Of a stretch of 64,000 bases of DNA, positions 8,993-17,361 are shown piece after piece. Source of the DNA: Bradyrhizobium daqingense (lineage in GTDB: Bacteria; Pseudomonadota; Alphaproteobacteria; Rhizobiales; Xanthobacteraceae). Numbering within the stretch: the first letter of the stretch is position 1; every line of letters begins with the position of its first letter. A program made the position numbers and the translations under genes. The notes beneath the pieces were generated by a model, which did no database searches, was not told the origin of the DNA, and saw only the letters and a program-made list of their open reading frames with translations. Location of the stretch: positions 496,001 to 560,000 of the forward strand of contig NZ_CP088014.1 of assembly GCF_021044685.1 (NCBI RefSeq). Direction: 5' to 3'.

Positions 8993-9022
8993 TTGCATAC
9001 AAAGATCGGTATTTGCATATAA
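8993..9022. promoter_or_regulatory. twin TTGCATAYAA boxes, candidate GntR operators
   Basis: TTGCATACAA (8993-9002) and TTGCATATAA (9013-9022) are near-palindromic with TTG...CAA symmetry and begin exactly 20 bp apart, about two helical turns. FCD-type GntR regulators commonly bind TTGTATACAA-like sites. The GntR gene of this operon is the natural candidate binder. The assignment is inferred. Confidence 0.5.
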
Positions 9023-9110
9023 ATTACGCAGAAAATTCTTGTCGCTCATGGCGCGAGGCGGCTCAGAACGACCTTTGAAGAGCGTCCCGCTGCAGCGGCA
9101 CCATCGTTGT

Positions 9111-9150
9111 CGTTCCCGGGCGATGCGCAGCATCGAGCCCGGAATGACGG
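9111..9150. repeat. short palindromic repeat, family H
   Basis: CGTTCCCGGGCGATGCGCAG followed by CATCGAGCCCGGAATGACGG forms an imperfect inverted pair. It lies 3' of the minus-strand kinase gene and resembles the left part of the repeat at 24457-24557. It may serve as a terminator-like stem. Confidence 0.6.
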
Positions 9151-9165
9151 TGCGCCTCAGAGCGA

Positions 9166-10113
9166 TCAGCCGGGCCAGATCAGCTCCTGCAATTCGACCA
9201 GATCCTCCGCCTGCTCCTGCCAGCCCTCGATACAGATGTGGCTGTTGAGGTCGCTGGCACGGTGCAACAGCATCAGGGCCATCAGGCGACGCTTCAGCGC
9301 ATAGTCGGGCTTCGGATGGCCGAAGCCTTCGAGCAGATTCTTCACCCGACCCGGCCGGCCCGCCGCCATGAAGGCGCTGGGGCCGAGCAGATCGTAGTCG
9401 CGCCATCCCGCCAGGACGTCGCCGAAGTCGAACAGGCCGGCGAGCGACCATTGGCCGTCATCGCAGGCGAGCAGAAAATTCTCAGGGATGTATTCGCCGA
9501 TCAGGATCACCGGCGGCGCATCCATCGGGATCAGCTGTTCCGCGTCGCGCAGGAGGTCGTCGAGGCCGGAGAGGAATTTTGGCGCGAGACCGAGACGCGT
9601 ATGCCGCGCCCTGCAGCCCTGCATCTGCCGGCGCATGAAATCGTCCCAGCGCGGCTCGATCCTACCGAGCGCACCGAGCGGCGCGCGCTGCACAGCGGCG
9701 ATGGTTTCGCCGATCTGGCGCAGCAGGCGCTCCTTCTGGTCTTCCGGCAGATGCGGCCAGACCTCGGAGCCGAGCGTGCCGGCAAGGCGCGTGATGATCA
9801 GGTAGGGCCAGCCGTCGCGCATCCCCTCCGCGGCGATCTCGGGGATCGGCAGATGCAGCCGGCCGTTGAGCTGCGTCAGCGAGCCGCGCTCCGAGACGAA
9901 TTGTGCGCGCAGCAGCGGCGGGAAGATTTTCAAGATCAGCGTGTCGCCAAGTCCGACCACGAGATTGGTGCCGGTCGCAAAGACATGCGGCGCGTCGGCG
10001 TCGAAGCCGTGGCTGCGCGCGATGTCGAGCGCGATGGGCAGCCATCGCGAGGAATCGTAGCGAAAGGCGCGGAAGCTTTCCGCGTCGGTGAGGTGGGGCA
10101 GCGTCATCGACAT
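9166..10113 (-). CDS. aminoglycoside phosphotransferase (APH)-fold kinase with altered catalytic loop
   Basis: 315 residues from ATG at 10113 (10107 is also possible). The N-lobe is weakly conserved. The C-lobe has a loop reading VILIGEYIPENFLL where family members usually have HGDxxxxN, and a magnesium loop LFDFGDVLAGWRDYDLLG matching the family IDFGDxxxGDxxYDL. So the catalytic His-Gly-Asp reads Ile-Gly-Glu, while Asn and the second Asp are kept. The enzyme could phosphorylate a small metabolite or be a degenerate kinase; antibiotic resistance should not be assumed. An upstream extension to 10245 would be encoded by a palindromic repeat and was rejected. Confidence 0.75.
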   Translation of the reverse strand: MSMTLPHLTDAESFRAFRYDSSRWLPIALDIARSHGFDADAPHVFATGTNLVVGLGDTLILKIFPPLLRAQFVSERGSLTQLNGRLHLPIPEIAAEGMRDGWPYLIITRLAGTLGSEVWPHLPEDQKERLLRQIGETIAAVQRAPLGALGRIEPRWDDFMRRQMQGCRARHTRLGLAPKFLSGLDDLLRDAEQLIPMDAPPVILIGEYIPENFLLACDDGQWSLAGLFDFGDVLAGWRDYDLLGPSAFMAAGRPGRVKNLLEGFGHPKPDYALKRRLMALMLLHRASDLNSHICIEGWQEQAEDLVELQELIWPG

Positions 10114-10136
10114 CGGCGCACTCGATGCATTTGAGT

Positions 10137-10259
10137 CGTCATGCCCGGGCTTGTCCCGCCTGCGCGGCCGAAGCCGCTTCGGCGAGGCGAAGGCCCGGGC
10201 ATCCACGATCTTCGGGCTGTGGCTGAGGCGTGGATGCCGGGACAAGCCCGGTCATGACG
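10137..10259. repeat. palindromic repeat, family A
   Basis: It runs from CGTCATGCCCGGGCTTGTCC to GACAAGCCCGGTCATGACG. The inner arm GCGGCCGAAGCCGCTTCGGC is shared word for word with the copy at 23118-23238. It lies between the kinase gene and ugpB, in the upstream region of the kinase gene. Confidence 0.85.
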
Positions 10260-10292
10260 CTGTGGAAAGATCTTGCCCCTTTTACGCTGAGC

Positions 10293-11633
10293 CTACCGCT
10301 CCGGGCTGGCCCGCTCGAACTGTCGGAGGATCTTGTTGCCGCGCTCGACGGCGGAGTTGAGCGCTGCTTGCGCGCTCTTCTGGCCGGAAAAGGCCTGCTC
10401 CAGCTCGTCCTCGATCGCGCCGCGGATCAGCACGAAGGAGCCGAGCCGGATGCCCTTGGAGTTCTCCGTCGGCGGATTGAGCGTGATCTCCTCGAACGAG
10501 ATCGCCGAGCCCGGATTGCGCTCGTAGAAGCCCTGCGAGCGCGTCAGCTCGAAGGCGGCGCGGGTTACGGGCAGATAGCCGGTGTTCTGATGCCAGGCGG
10601 CCTGCACGCCGGGCTGCGACAGATAGGCGAAGAAGCGCGCCACGCCCTTGTACTCCTCGCGCGGGCGGTCGCGCAGCACCCAGAGCGTGGCGCCGCCGAT
10701 GATCGAATTCTGCGGCGCGCCCTTCATGTCTGGCCAGTACGGCATCATGCCGTAGCCGATCTCGAATTTCGAATTCGCTCTTATGTCGGCACGCGTCGCC
10801 GAGGAGCCGATGAAGATGCCGCATTCGCCCTTCTGGAAGCGTGGCTCGGCCGATTGGCCGCGGCCGCTATAGTCGAACAGCTTGGTCTTCTGCCACTCGC
10901 TGAGCGCGGCGATGTGATGCACCAGCGACGGATTGTTGATGGTCAATTCCGCATCAAGGCCGCCAAAGCCGTTCGCCCGCGTCGCCACGGGCAGATTGTG
11001 GAAGGCGGAGAAATTCTCGACATGGATCCAGGACGGCCAGGACGTGGTGAAGCCGCACGGCGCGCCGCGCTCGCGCAGGCGTTTTGCCGCGGCGCCCAGC
11101 TCCGGCCAGGTCTTCGGCGGCACCTCCGGATCGAGGCCGGCGTCGCGGAACATGGTCTTGTTGTAATAGAGGATCGGCGTCGAGGAATTGAACGGGAACG
11201 ACAACAGATTGCCGGCCGCATCGGTGTAGTAGCCGGAGACGGCGGGAAGGTAGTCGCTGAGCGAGAACGGCTCGCCCTGGTCCCGCATCAGGCTGAACAC
11301 CGGATAGATCGCGCCCTTGGCCGCGGTCATGGTGGCGGTCGCGACCTCGTTGACCTGGACGATGGCGGGCTGGCTGCGCGAGCGGAAGGCGAAGATCGCC
11401 GCCGTCACCGTCTCGGTGTAATTGCCCTTGTAAGTCGGCACGATCCGGTAGTCGGATTGCGAAGCATTGAAGTCGGCGGCGAGCTTGTCGAGCTGCCGGC
11501 CGAGTTCGCCAGACATCGCGTGCCACCACGCGATCTCGGTTGCTGCCTGTGCTTTCGAGACGAATGTGAGGGCCGCGAGGGCGGCAACGATCGGCAAAAG
11601 GCGCAAGGCTGAAATCACGATGGCTCTTCCCAT
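10293..11633 (-). CDS. ugpB: sn-glycerol-3-phosphate ABC transporter substrate-binding protein
   Basis: 446 residues with a Sec signal peptide (cleavage after SKAQA). Long stretches match the E. coli UgpB pattern: WWHAMSGELGRQLDKLA, IVPTYKGNYTETVTAAIFAF, SFPFNSSTPILYYNKTMF and NSIIGGATLWVL, ending in AVERGNKILRQFER. It would bind glycerol-3-phosphate or glycerophosphodiesters in the periplasm for the UgpAEC importer. No ugpA, ugpE or ugpC gene adjoins it: the next genes are a kinase downstream and a divergent TRAP binding protein. It is either a detached copy or works with a transporter encoded elsewhere. Confidence 0.9.
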   Translation of the reverse strand: MGRAIVISALRLLPIVAALAALTFVSKAQAATEIAWWHAMSGELGRQLDKLAADFNASQSDYRIVPTYKGNYTETVTAAIFAFRSRSQPAIVQVNEVATATMTAAKGAIYPVFSLMRDQGEPFSLSDYLPAVSGYYTDAAGNLLSFPFNSSTPILYYNKTMFRDAGLDPEVPPKTWPELGAAAKRLRERGAPCGFTTSWPSWIHVENFSAFHNLPVATRANGFGGLDAELTINNPSLVHHIAALSEWQKTKLFDYSGRGQSAEPRFQKGECGIFIGSSATRADIRANSKFEIGYGMMPYWPDMKGAPQNSIIGGATLWVLRDRPREEYKGVARFFAYLSQPGVQAAWHQNTGYLPVTRAAFELTRSQGFYERNPGSAISFEEITLNPPTENSKGIRLGSFVLIRGAIEDELEQAFSGQKSAQAALNSAVERGNKILRQFERASPER

Positions 11634-11820
11634 CTGGCGCGGCTCAACGGCGACCGTCCCTGCTTAAGGTGCGGACCTTGCGGTTTCAACCGAGAATGCG
11701 CGCCGCCCGCGCTGCACAATCGGTCCCGGGCTCGCGGCGGGATGGCCTTCCCTTAACCATTTGCTAGATTGCGTTGAACCTTTTCCTTCCGCCATAGACT
11801 CCACCACTGAGGGGTTGAGT
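11634..11820. promoter_or_regulatory. divergent intergenic region ugpB / TRAP binding protein
   Basis: 187 bp between divergent genes, so it should hold both promoters. A GAGGGG ribosome site precedes the GTG start at 11821. I could not identify reliable -35/-10 pairs or a Pho box for ugpB. Confidence 0.35.
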
Positions 11821-12816
11821 GTGCCAGTGCTGAGCCGTGCCGAACTCTCGCGGACCGGGGTGATCTTCGTCGCGCTTTTGCTTGCCGTCTTTGCGACGGA
11901 CGCCGGCGCACGCGAATTTCGCGCCGCCGACACCCAGACCGAAAACTATCCGACCGTCCAGGCGCTGCGCTACATGGGCGCCCTGATCGCCGAACGCACC
12001 GGCGGCCGACACGAGATCAAGGTGTTCCACTCCCGCCAGCTCGGTGAGGAAAAGGAGACCATCGAGCAAACCCGGGCCGGCGCGATCGACCTCAACCGGA
12101 CCAACGTCGCCCTGATCGGCAATTTCGTCCCGGCGATGAACGTGCTGGCAATGCCGTTCCTGTTCCGGTCCATCGAGCACATGCAGAAAGTGCTGGACGG
12201 GCCGATCGGCAGCGAGATCCTCGGCAGCTTCGAGCCCTATGGTTTCGTCGGGCTCGCCTTCTACGATTCCGGCGCGCGCTCGATCTACAACGGGCTCCGT
12301 CCGGTCAGGAACGTCGCGGACCTCAAGGGATTGCGGATCCGGGTGCAGCAGTCGGAGTTGATGAGCCAGATGATGCGCTCGCTCGGCGCCGAGCCGGTCG
12401 AGCTGCCTTACGGGCAGGTGCTCACCGGGCTTGCCAACCATCTGATCGACGGCGCCGAAAACAACTGGCCATCCTTCGTGACCACAGACCATTACAAGCA
12501 TGCCGGCCATTACACCCTCACCGAGCACACGATGAGCCCGGAGGTGCTGGTGATCTCCCTGAAGGCCTGGAACAGCCTCTCGGCGGAGGAGCAGACGATC
12601 TTCAAGGAGGCCGCGCAGCGCTCCAGCCATTTCATGCGCGAGAAATGGCGCGACCTCGAGGAGCAGTCGCAGCGCAAGGCGAGCGCGGCCGGCGTTACCA
12701 TCACCAAGGACATCGATCGCAAGCCGTTCGAGGAGGCCATGGCTCCGATCTATGCCAAGGCCGCGCGCGATCCGGCGGCGGCCGCGCTGATCGAACGCAT
12801 TCGCAAGGTGGAGTAG
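11821..12816 (+). CDS. TRAP transporter solute-binding protein, DctP family
   Basis: 331 residues from GTG at 11821, chosen because GAGGGG lies about 8 bases upstream and a signal peptide follows directly (LLLAVFATDAGA). DctP features include YMGALIAERTGGRHEIKVF, RQLGEEKETIEQTRAGAIDL, the ligand Arg region LKGLRIRVQQSELM and YGQVLTGLANHLIDGAENNW. Such proteins bind carboxylates in the periplasm. No TRAP membrane subunits follow; instead the next three genes encode two histidine kinases and a response regulator, with only 6 bp to the first kinase. The likely role is as a periplasmic co-receptor for signalling, as TorT is for TorS. Confidence 0.85.
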   Translation: MPVLSRAELSRTGVIFVALLLAVFATDAGAREFRAADTQTENYPTVQALRYMGALIAERTGGRHEIKVFHSRQLGEEKETIEQTRAGAIDLNRTNVALIGNFVPAMNVLAMPFLFRSIEHMQKVLDGPIGSEILGSFEPYGFVGLAFYDSGARSIYNGLRPVRNVADLKGLRIRVQQSELMSQMMRSLGAEPVELPYGQVLTGLANHLIDGAENNWPSFVTTDHYKHAGHYTLTEHTMSPEVLVISLKAWNSLSAEEQTIFKEAAQRSSHFMREKWRDLEEQSQRKASAAGVTITKDIDRKPFEEAMAPIYAKAARDPAAAALIERIRKVE

Positions 12817-12822
12817 GTCCAG

Positions 12823-14901
12823 TTGATCGCAGCCGGACATAGCGAGCACGCGGACAGGCCGGCCGGCCCGCTCGGGCGACTGCGCGCGCGGCTCGTCGGC
12901 GTGCTGCGCGCGGTGCCGATCCGCTGGCGCATCCTGTCGATCGCGGCGCTGAACTCCGCCGTGGTGGTGGTGCTGGTCGCCATGATCTGGAACGGCGCCC
13001 ATGTGCTGGGCTCGGCCTGGGACGACGTGCGCCAGGTGCGCGAATCCGACCGGATCCTGGCGCTCTTGGAAAGCGAGACCGGGCGGCTGCAGAACCTGAT
13101 CCACCGCTACATCAACCAGCCGAGCCCCGACCTGTTCGCCGAGATCCTCCTGCTGCGCGAGGCGGTGCTGGGAACGCTGACCAACCGCGCCACCAAGGAC
13201 CCGATGCTGTCGGGCTCGGTCGAGGAGCTCGAGCGCACCACCGACCGCTTCCTCAACGGCTTCGGCGAGTTGCGCAGCGTGCAGGCCACCATCGCCAAGA
13301 CCTATGAGGAGGAAGTGCAGGGCCCGGCCAGGGACATGGCGGGCCTCTACTCCATCATCGAAGGCGCCACCGGCCATCGCGACGCGCTGATCTGGCCCTC
13401 GCTCGGCAAATCCCGCGAGGCTTTCACCGCGATGCTGGTCGCGGCCAATTCGTACTATCTGTCGCAGTCGGCGGGCGCGGCCGACGACGCCCGGCGCCAC
13501 ACCGAGACGATCGAGAAGACCATCCCCGTGATGATCGATCTCGCCGACAACGATCTCCAGAGGATGGCCTTGCGGCGCCTCGGCGCCCGCACTTCTGCGC
13601 TGCGCGTGGGTTTTGCCAAGCTCTCCGAGCAATTGGCGAGCCGCACGGAGCTGTTGCGCAACACCATCGACGCCAGCCAGGCCGAGGCGATCGGCGCCAT
13701 CGACGATCTCTCGACCAAGATGCGCCAGCGCGAGCAGAAGGCGCAGGAGACCTTCGACCGCACGCTGGCCGACATTTCCCGCCGCGTGCTGTCGATCGCG
13801 GTGATTTTCCTCGGCATCATCCTCACCGCCGGCGTGATGATCGCGCTGTCGATCCGCCTGCCGCTGCAGCAGATCATGACCGCGATGCGCGCGATCACGC
13901 TCGGCGATCTCGACCGCGAGGTGCAGGGCACCAAGGCACGCGACGAGGTCGGCGCGATGGCACGGGCTGTCGAGGTGTTCCGCGAGAACGCGATCGCAAA
14001 GCGCGAGACCGAGGACGAGCTGCGTGCGTCGAAGGAGAAGGCCGAGAGCGCGCTGCTCGAGCTCAACGCCGCGCAGCAGAACCTGATCGATGCCGAGCGG
14101 CTCGCCGCGCTCGGCGGCCTCGTTGCCGGCGTCGCGCACGAGGTCAACAACCCGATCGGCATCAGCCTGACGGTGGCCTCGAGCTTCGCCCGGCGCACCG
14201 AGATCTTCGAGGCCCAGCTCAAGGGCGATGGCGGCCTGCGGCGCTCGCAGCTGGAGGAGTTCGTGCAGTCCTCGCGCGACGCCTCGCAGCAGCTCGTCGC
14301 CAACCTCACCCGCGCCGGCGAGCTGATCCAGTCGTTCAAGCAGGTCGCGGTCGACCGCTCCCATGCCGAGCGGCGGCAGTTCAGCTTAAGCGAGGCCACC
14401 GACCAGATCATCGCCAGCCTGCGTCCGGTGCTGAAGCGCTCGCCGATCACGCTCCAGGTCGACGTGCCCGAAGGGCTGCTGCTGGACGGCTATCCCGGCT
14501 CCTACGGCCAGATCCTGACCAATCTGTTCCTCAATGCCGCCAACCACGCCTTCGCCGACGGCCGCGCCGGCACGATCGCGATCTCGGCCCGGCCCCGCGG
14601 GACTGACGACATCGAGATCAGCTTCGCCGACGACGGGGCCGGCATGACCCCGGACGTGCAGCGCCAGGCCTTTGACCCATTCTTTACCACCCGGCGCAAT
14701 GAAGGTGGCACGGGACTCGGCCTTCATATCGTCTATAACCTCGTGACCCAGCAGCTGGGCGGCCGCATGATGCTGGAATCCAAGCTGGGACAAGGCACTA
14801 CTTTTCGCATTATCATGCCCCGCATCGCCAAGGGCGGCGCGCAAAGCACAGAAAGTGACGGGACTTCTCAATGGCCGAACAGGACGATGTCCTCCACCTG
14901 A
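12823..14901 (+). CDS. membrane sensor histidine kinase with large periplasmic helical domain
   Basis: 692 residues from TTG at 12823 (GGTGGAG upstream). TM1 is at about residues 43-63 and TM2 at about 325-347. They bracket a roughly 260-residue helical periplasmic domain like that of TorS-type or chemoreceptor sensors. HAMP is at about 350-400, followed by a coiled coil and the phosphorylation motif VAHEVNNPIG with His439. The ATPase domain has NLFLNAANHAF, DDGAGM, FDPFFTTRRNEGGTGLGL. The HExNNP form and the FFTT motif place it in the NtrB/DctB-like kinase group. The gene overlaps the next kinase gene by 31 bp, so the two are co-translated. The TRAP-type binding protein encoded just upstream is the likely ligand receptor. 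Confidence 0.9.
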   Translation: MIAAGHSEHADRPAGPLGRLRARLVGVLRAVPIRWRILSIAALNSAVVVVLVAMIWNGAHVLGSAWDDVRQVRESDRILALLESETGRLQNLIHRYINQPSPDLFAEILLLREAVLGTLTNRATKDPMLSGSVEELERTTDRFLNGFGELRSVQATIAKTYEEEVQGPARDMAGLYSIIEGATGHRDALIWPSLGKSREAFTAMLVAANSYYLSQSAGAADDARRHTETIEKTIPVMIDLADNDLQRMALRRLGARTSALRVGFAKLSEQLASRTELLRNTIDASQAEAIGAIDDLSTKMRQREQKAQETFDRTLADISRRVLSIAVIFLGIILTAGVMIALSIRLPLQQIMTAMRAITLGDLDREVQGTKARDEVGAMARAVEVFRENAIAKRETEDELRASKEKAESALLELNAAQQNLIDAERLAALGGLVAGVAHEVNNPIGISLTVASSFARRTEIFEAQLKGDGGLRRSQLEEFVQSSRDASQQLVANLTRAGELIQSFKQVAVDRSHAERRQFSLSEATDQIIASLRPVLKRSPITLQVDVPEGLLLDGYPGSYGQILTNLFLNAANHAFADGRAGTIAISARPRGTDDIEISFADDGAGMTPDVQRQAFDPFFTTRRNEGGTGLGLHIVYNLVTQQLGGRMMLESKLGQGTTFRIIMPRIAKGGAQSTESDGTSQWPNRTMSST

Positions 14902-16619
14902 TCGACGATACCGGTACCGCGTCGGAGGATGCCAACGCCCGGAAATGGAAGATCGCCGTCATCGACGACGATCCGGCCGTGCATGACGGCACCCGCTTTG
15001 CTCTCTCGGATTACAGCCTGAACGGCCAGAGCCTGGAGATCCTGTCGGCCTATTCCGCGGCCGAAGGTCGCAAGCTGATGGCCGAGCACAAGGACATCGC
15101 CGCGGTGCTGCTCGACGTCATCATGGAGACCGACGTCGCCGGTCTCGAGCTCGTCGAGTTCATCCGCAACGAGATCAAGAACGAGACCGTCCGCATCATC
15201 CTGCGCACCGGCCAGCCCGGCCAGGCGCCGGAGCGGCGCGTGATCGTGCAGTACGACATCAACGACTACAAGGCCAAGACCGAGCTCACCGCCGACAAAC
15301 TCTTCACCTCGCTGACGGCGGCGCTGCGCTCCTACCAGCAGCTCGAGCGCATGGTGCAGACGCGGCGCGGGCTGGAGATCATCATCGACGCGGCCTCGAC
15401 GCTGTACGACTTCAAGTCGATGCAGCGGCTCGCCGAGGGCGTGCTGACCCAGCTCGCCTCGCTGCTCAACGTCGACTGCGCCGGGATCCTGGTGCTGCGC
15501 GACAATGGCGGCATCGATCCCGAGCTCTCGGTGCTCGCCGGCAGCGGCTGCTACAGCCGCTTCATCGGCACCACCACGTCGAAGGCACTCGATCCCGATC
15601 TGCGGGCGATGGTGGAGGCGGCATTCCAGCGCCGCAAGAACGAATTCGCCGACCACCGCAGCGTGATCTATTTGCGCACCGGATCCGGCCGCGAGGTCGT
15701 GGTGCTGCTGCAGGCCGAGCGCGAGCTGTCCGAGACCGACCGCTCGCTGGTCGAGATCTTCTCCTCGAGGCTTTCGATCGCGTTCGACAACGTCATCCTC
15801 TACCAGCAGCTCCAGGACGCCAACGCGCAGCTGGAGGACCGCGTCGCCCAGCGCACCCGCGCCTTGATGCAGGCCAACCGCCGCCTGTCCGCGCAATGGC
15901 TGCGGCTGCAGCGCGCCAACGGCTTCAAGAACGAGATTCTGGGCACCGTCGCGCACGATTTGAAGAATCCGCTCGGCGTCATCCTCGGCCGCACCGAGAT
16001 GCTGAAGGAGCTGATCTCGACCGGCGCTTCGGAAAGCGGCGTGGTCGCCCAGGTCGACCACATCCGCGACGCCACCAAGCGGCTGACCACGATGGTCGAT
16101 CATCTGATCTCGGACGCGATGGCCGATGCCTTCGACATCACCATCCGCCGCGAGCCGGTCGACGTCGCCGCCCTGGTCAAAGAGGTCGCCGACGCCAACC
16201 AGCCGCTCGCGGTCAACAAGCAGCAGACGATCAGCGTCACCGCGCCGCCCAACATCGTCACCATGTGCGACACCGACCGCATCCGCGAGGCGATCGACAA
16301 CCTCATCAGCAATGCCATCAAATACTCGCCGATGGGCGGCAAGATCGGCGTGGCCGTGAGCCATGAGGGCAGCGAAACCATCGTCCGCGTCAGCGACGAG
16401 GGCGCCGGCCTGTCGCCGGAGGATCTCGGCCGCCTGTTCGGCCGGTTCCAGCGGCTGTCGGCAAAGCCGACCGCCGGCGAGAGCTCGACGGGGCTTGGGT
16501 TGTCCATCGTCAAGCGTATTATCGACATGCATGGCGGCGAGGTGACCGCCGACAGCGACGGCCCCGGCAAGGGCTCGACCTTCACCATCACCCTCCCCGC
16601 GACCGAAATGCCGACCTAG
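14871..16619 (+). CDS. soluble hybrid kinase: receiver - DUF3369 - histidine kinase
   Basis: 582 residues with no membrane helix. An N-terminal receiver domain (about 24-150) has VIDDDPAVHDGT and phospho-acceptor Asp82 in VLLDVIMETD. The GAF-like DUF3369 domain follows (about 170-300; LDVD-like core LNVDCAGILVLRDNGG), then a coiled coil. The kinase core contains TVAHDLKNPLGVI with His362 and an ATPase domain with NLISNAIKYSPMGG, VSDEGAGLSPEDL and STGLGLSIVKRI. The receiver-first layout suggests it accepts phosphate from, or is gated by, the membrane kinase before it and passes the signal to the regulator after it. Confidence 0.9.
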   Translation: MAEQDDVLHLIDDTGTASEDANARKWKIAVIDDDPAVHDGTRFALSDYSLNGQSLEILSAYSAAEGRKLMAEHKDIAAVLLDVIMETDVAGLELVEFIRNEIKNETVRIILRTGQPGQAPERRVIVQYDINDYKAKTELTADKLFTSLTAALRSYQQLERMVQTRRGLEIIIDAASTLYDFKSMQRLAEGVLTQLASLLNVDCAGILVLRDNGGIDPELSVLAGSGCYSRFIGTTTSKALDPDLRAMVEAAFQRRKNEFADHRSVIYLRTGSGREVVVLLQAERELSETDRSLVEIFSSRLSIAFDNVILYQQLQDANAQLEDRVAQRTRALMQANRRLSAQWLRLQRANGFKNEILGTVAHDLKNPLGVILGRTEMLKELISTGASESGVVAQVDHIRDATKRLTTMVDHLISDAMADAFDITIRREPVDVAALVKEVADANQPLAVNKQQTISVTAPPNIVTMCDTDRIREAIDNLISNAIKYSPMGGKIGVAVSHEGSETIVRVSDEGAGLSPEDLGRLFGRFQRLSAKPTAGESSTGLGLSIVKRIIDMHGGEVTADSDGPGKGSTFTITLPATEMPT

Positions 16620-16623
16620 TGCC

Positions 16624-17361
16624 ATGACCCAAAGCCAGCACATCATGATCGTCGACGACGAGGCCCCGGCCCGGGAAATGGTCGGGGATTACCTCAAGAT
16701 GCACGGCTTCACCGTGACGCTGTGCGACGGCGGCAAGAGCTTGCGCGCCGCGATCGACGGCAGCATGCCCGACCTCGTCGTGCTCGACCTCAACATGCCC
16801 GAGGAAGACGGCCTCTCGATCATCCGCGACCTCAAGAGCCGCATCAACGTGCCCGTGATCATGCTGACGGCGACCGCAAGCCCGATCGACCGCGTCGTCG
16901 GGCTTGAGCTTGGCGCCGACGATTACGTGGCAAAACCGTGCGAGCTGCGCGAGCTGATGGCGCGCATCCGTTCGGTGCTGCGGCGGAGCGCGCCGGCCAA
17001 GGCGGCCGCGCCGGAGGCCGCCGCTGCGAAATCCGACAAGGACCAATTGGTGCGCTTCGGCACCAAATGGCTCGATCTGGAAGCGCAGGCCTTGCGCGAC
17101 GACGAGGGCAACGAGCATCCGCTGACCGCGTCCGAGTTCGGGCTGCTCAAAGTGTTCGCGGCCAATCCGAAGCGCGTGCTGTCGCGCGAGCGCCTGCTGG
17201 AGCTTGCGAATGCGCGCGACGCCGAAGCCTTCGACCGCGCCGTGGACCTGCGCATCATGCGCATCCGCCGCAAGATCGAGCCCGATCCGGCAAAGCCCGC
17301 CGTAATCCGCACCATCCGCGGCGGCGGCTATCTGTTCTCGCCGGCGGGCGAGAAGGCGTAA
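16624..17361 (+). CDS. OmpR/PhoB-type response regulator
   Basis: 245 residues. The receiver domain has MIVDDEAPAREMV, Asp55 in LVVLDLNMPEEDG and the switch Thr and Lys in MLTATAS and DDYVAKPCELREL. An Ala-rich linker leads to a winged-helix DNA-binding domain with LTASEFGLLKVFAANPKRVLS, FDRAVDLRIMRIRRKIE and VIRTIRGGGYLF. It starts 4 bp after the hybrid kinase and is the output of this system. Its targets are unknown; a natural guess is a carboxylate transporter elsewhere or the TRAP binding-protein gene itself. Confidence 0.93.
   Translation: MTQSQHIMIVDDEAPAREMVGDYLKMHGFTVTLCDGGKSLRAAIDGSMPDLVVLDLNMPEEDGLSIIRDLKSRINVPVIMLTATASPIDRVVGLELGADDYVAKPCELRELMARIRSVLRRSAPAKAAAPEAAAAKSDKDQLVRFGTKWLDLEAQALRDDEGNEHPLTASEFGLLKVFAANPKRVLSRERLLELANARDAEAFDRAVDLRIMRIRRKIEPDPAKPAVIRTIRGGGYLFSPAGEKA

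Larger units (their letters stand above)
8844..9165. promoter_or_regulatory. 322-bp control region of the importer/atz-like operon
   Basis: No gene. The part next to the operon is AT-rich compared with its surroundings and holds two similar boxes, TTGCATACAA at 8993-9002 and TTGCATATAA at 9013-9022, plus a weaker TTGTATTTTT at 8942-8951. A short repeat lies at 9111-9150 next to the kinase gene. I could not settle a sigma-70 promoter in the minus direction. Confidence 0.5.

Noticed and set aside
10114..10245. 44-residue N-terminal extension of the APH-fold kinase
   Set aside because: The extension is encoded by a family A palindromic repeat, and a normal start follows at 10113. Unlike the ATPase case, the repeat here is at the edge, not inside a domain arrangement.
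11764..14364. 866-codon minus-strand open frame opposite the TRAP binding protein and sensor kinase
   Set aside because: It is the GC-rich antisense shadow of two genes with clear domains; composition is His/Arg/Gly-rich with no recognisable fold.
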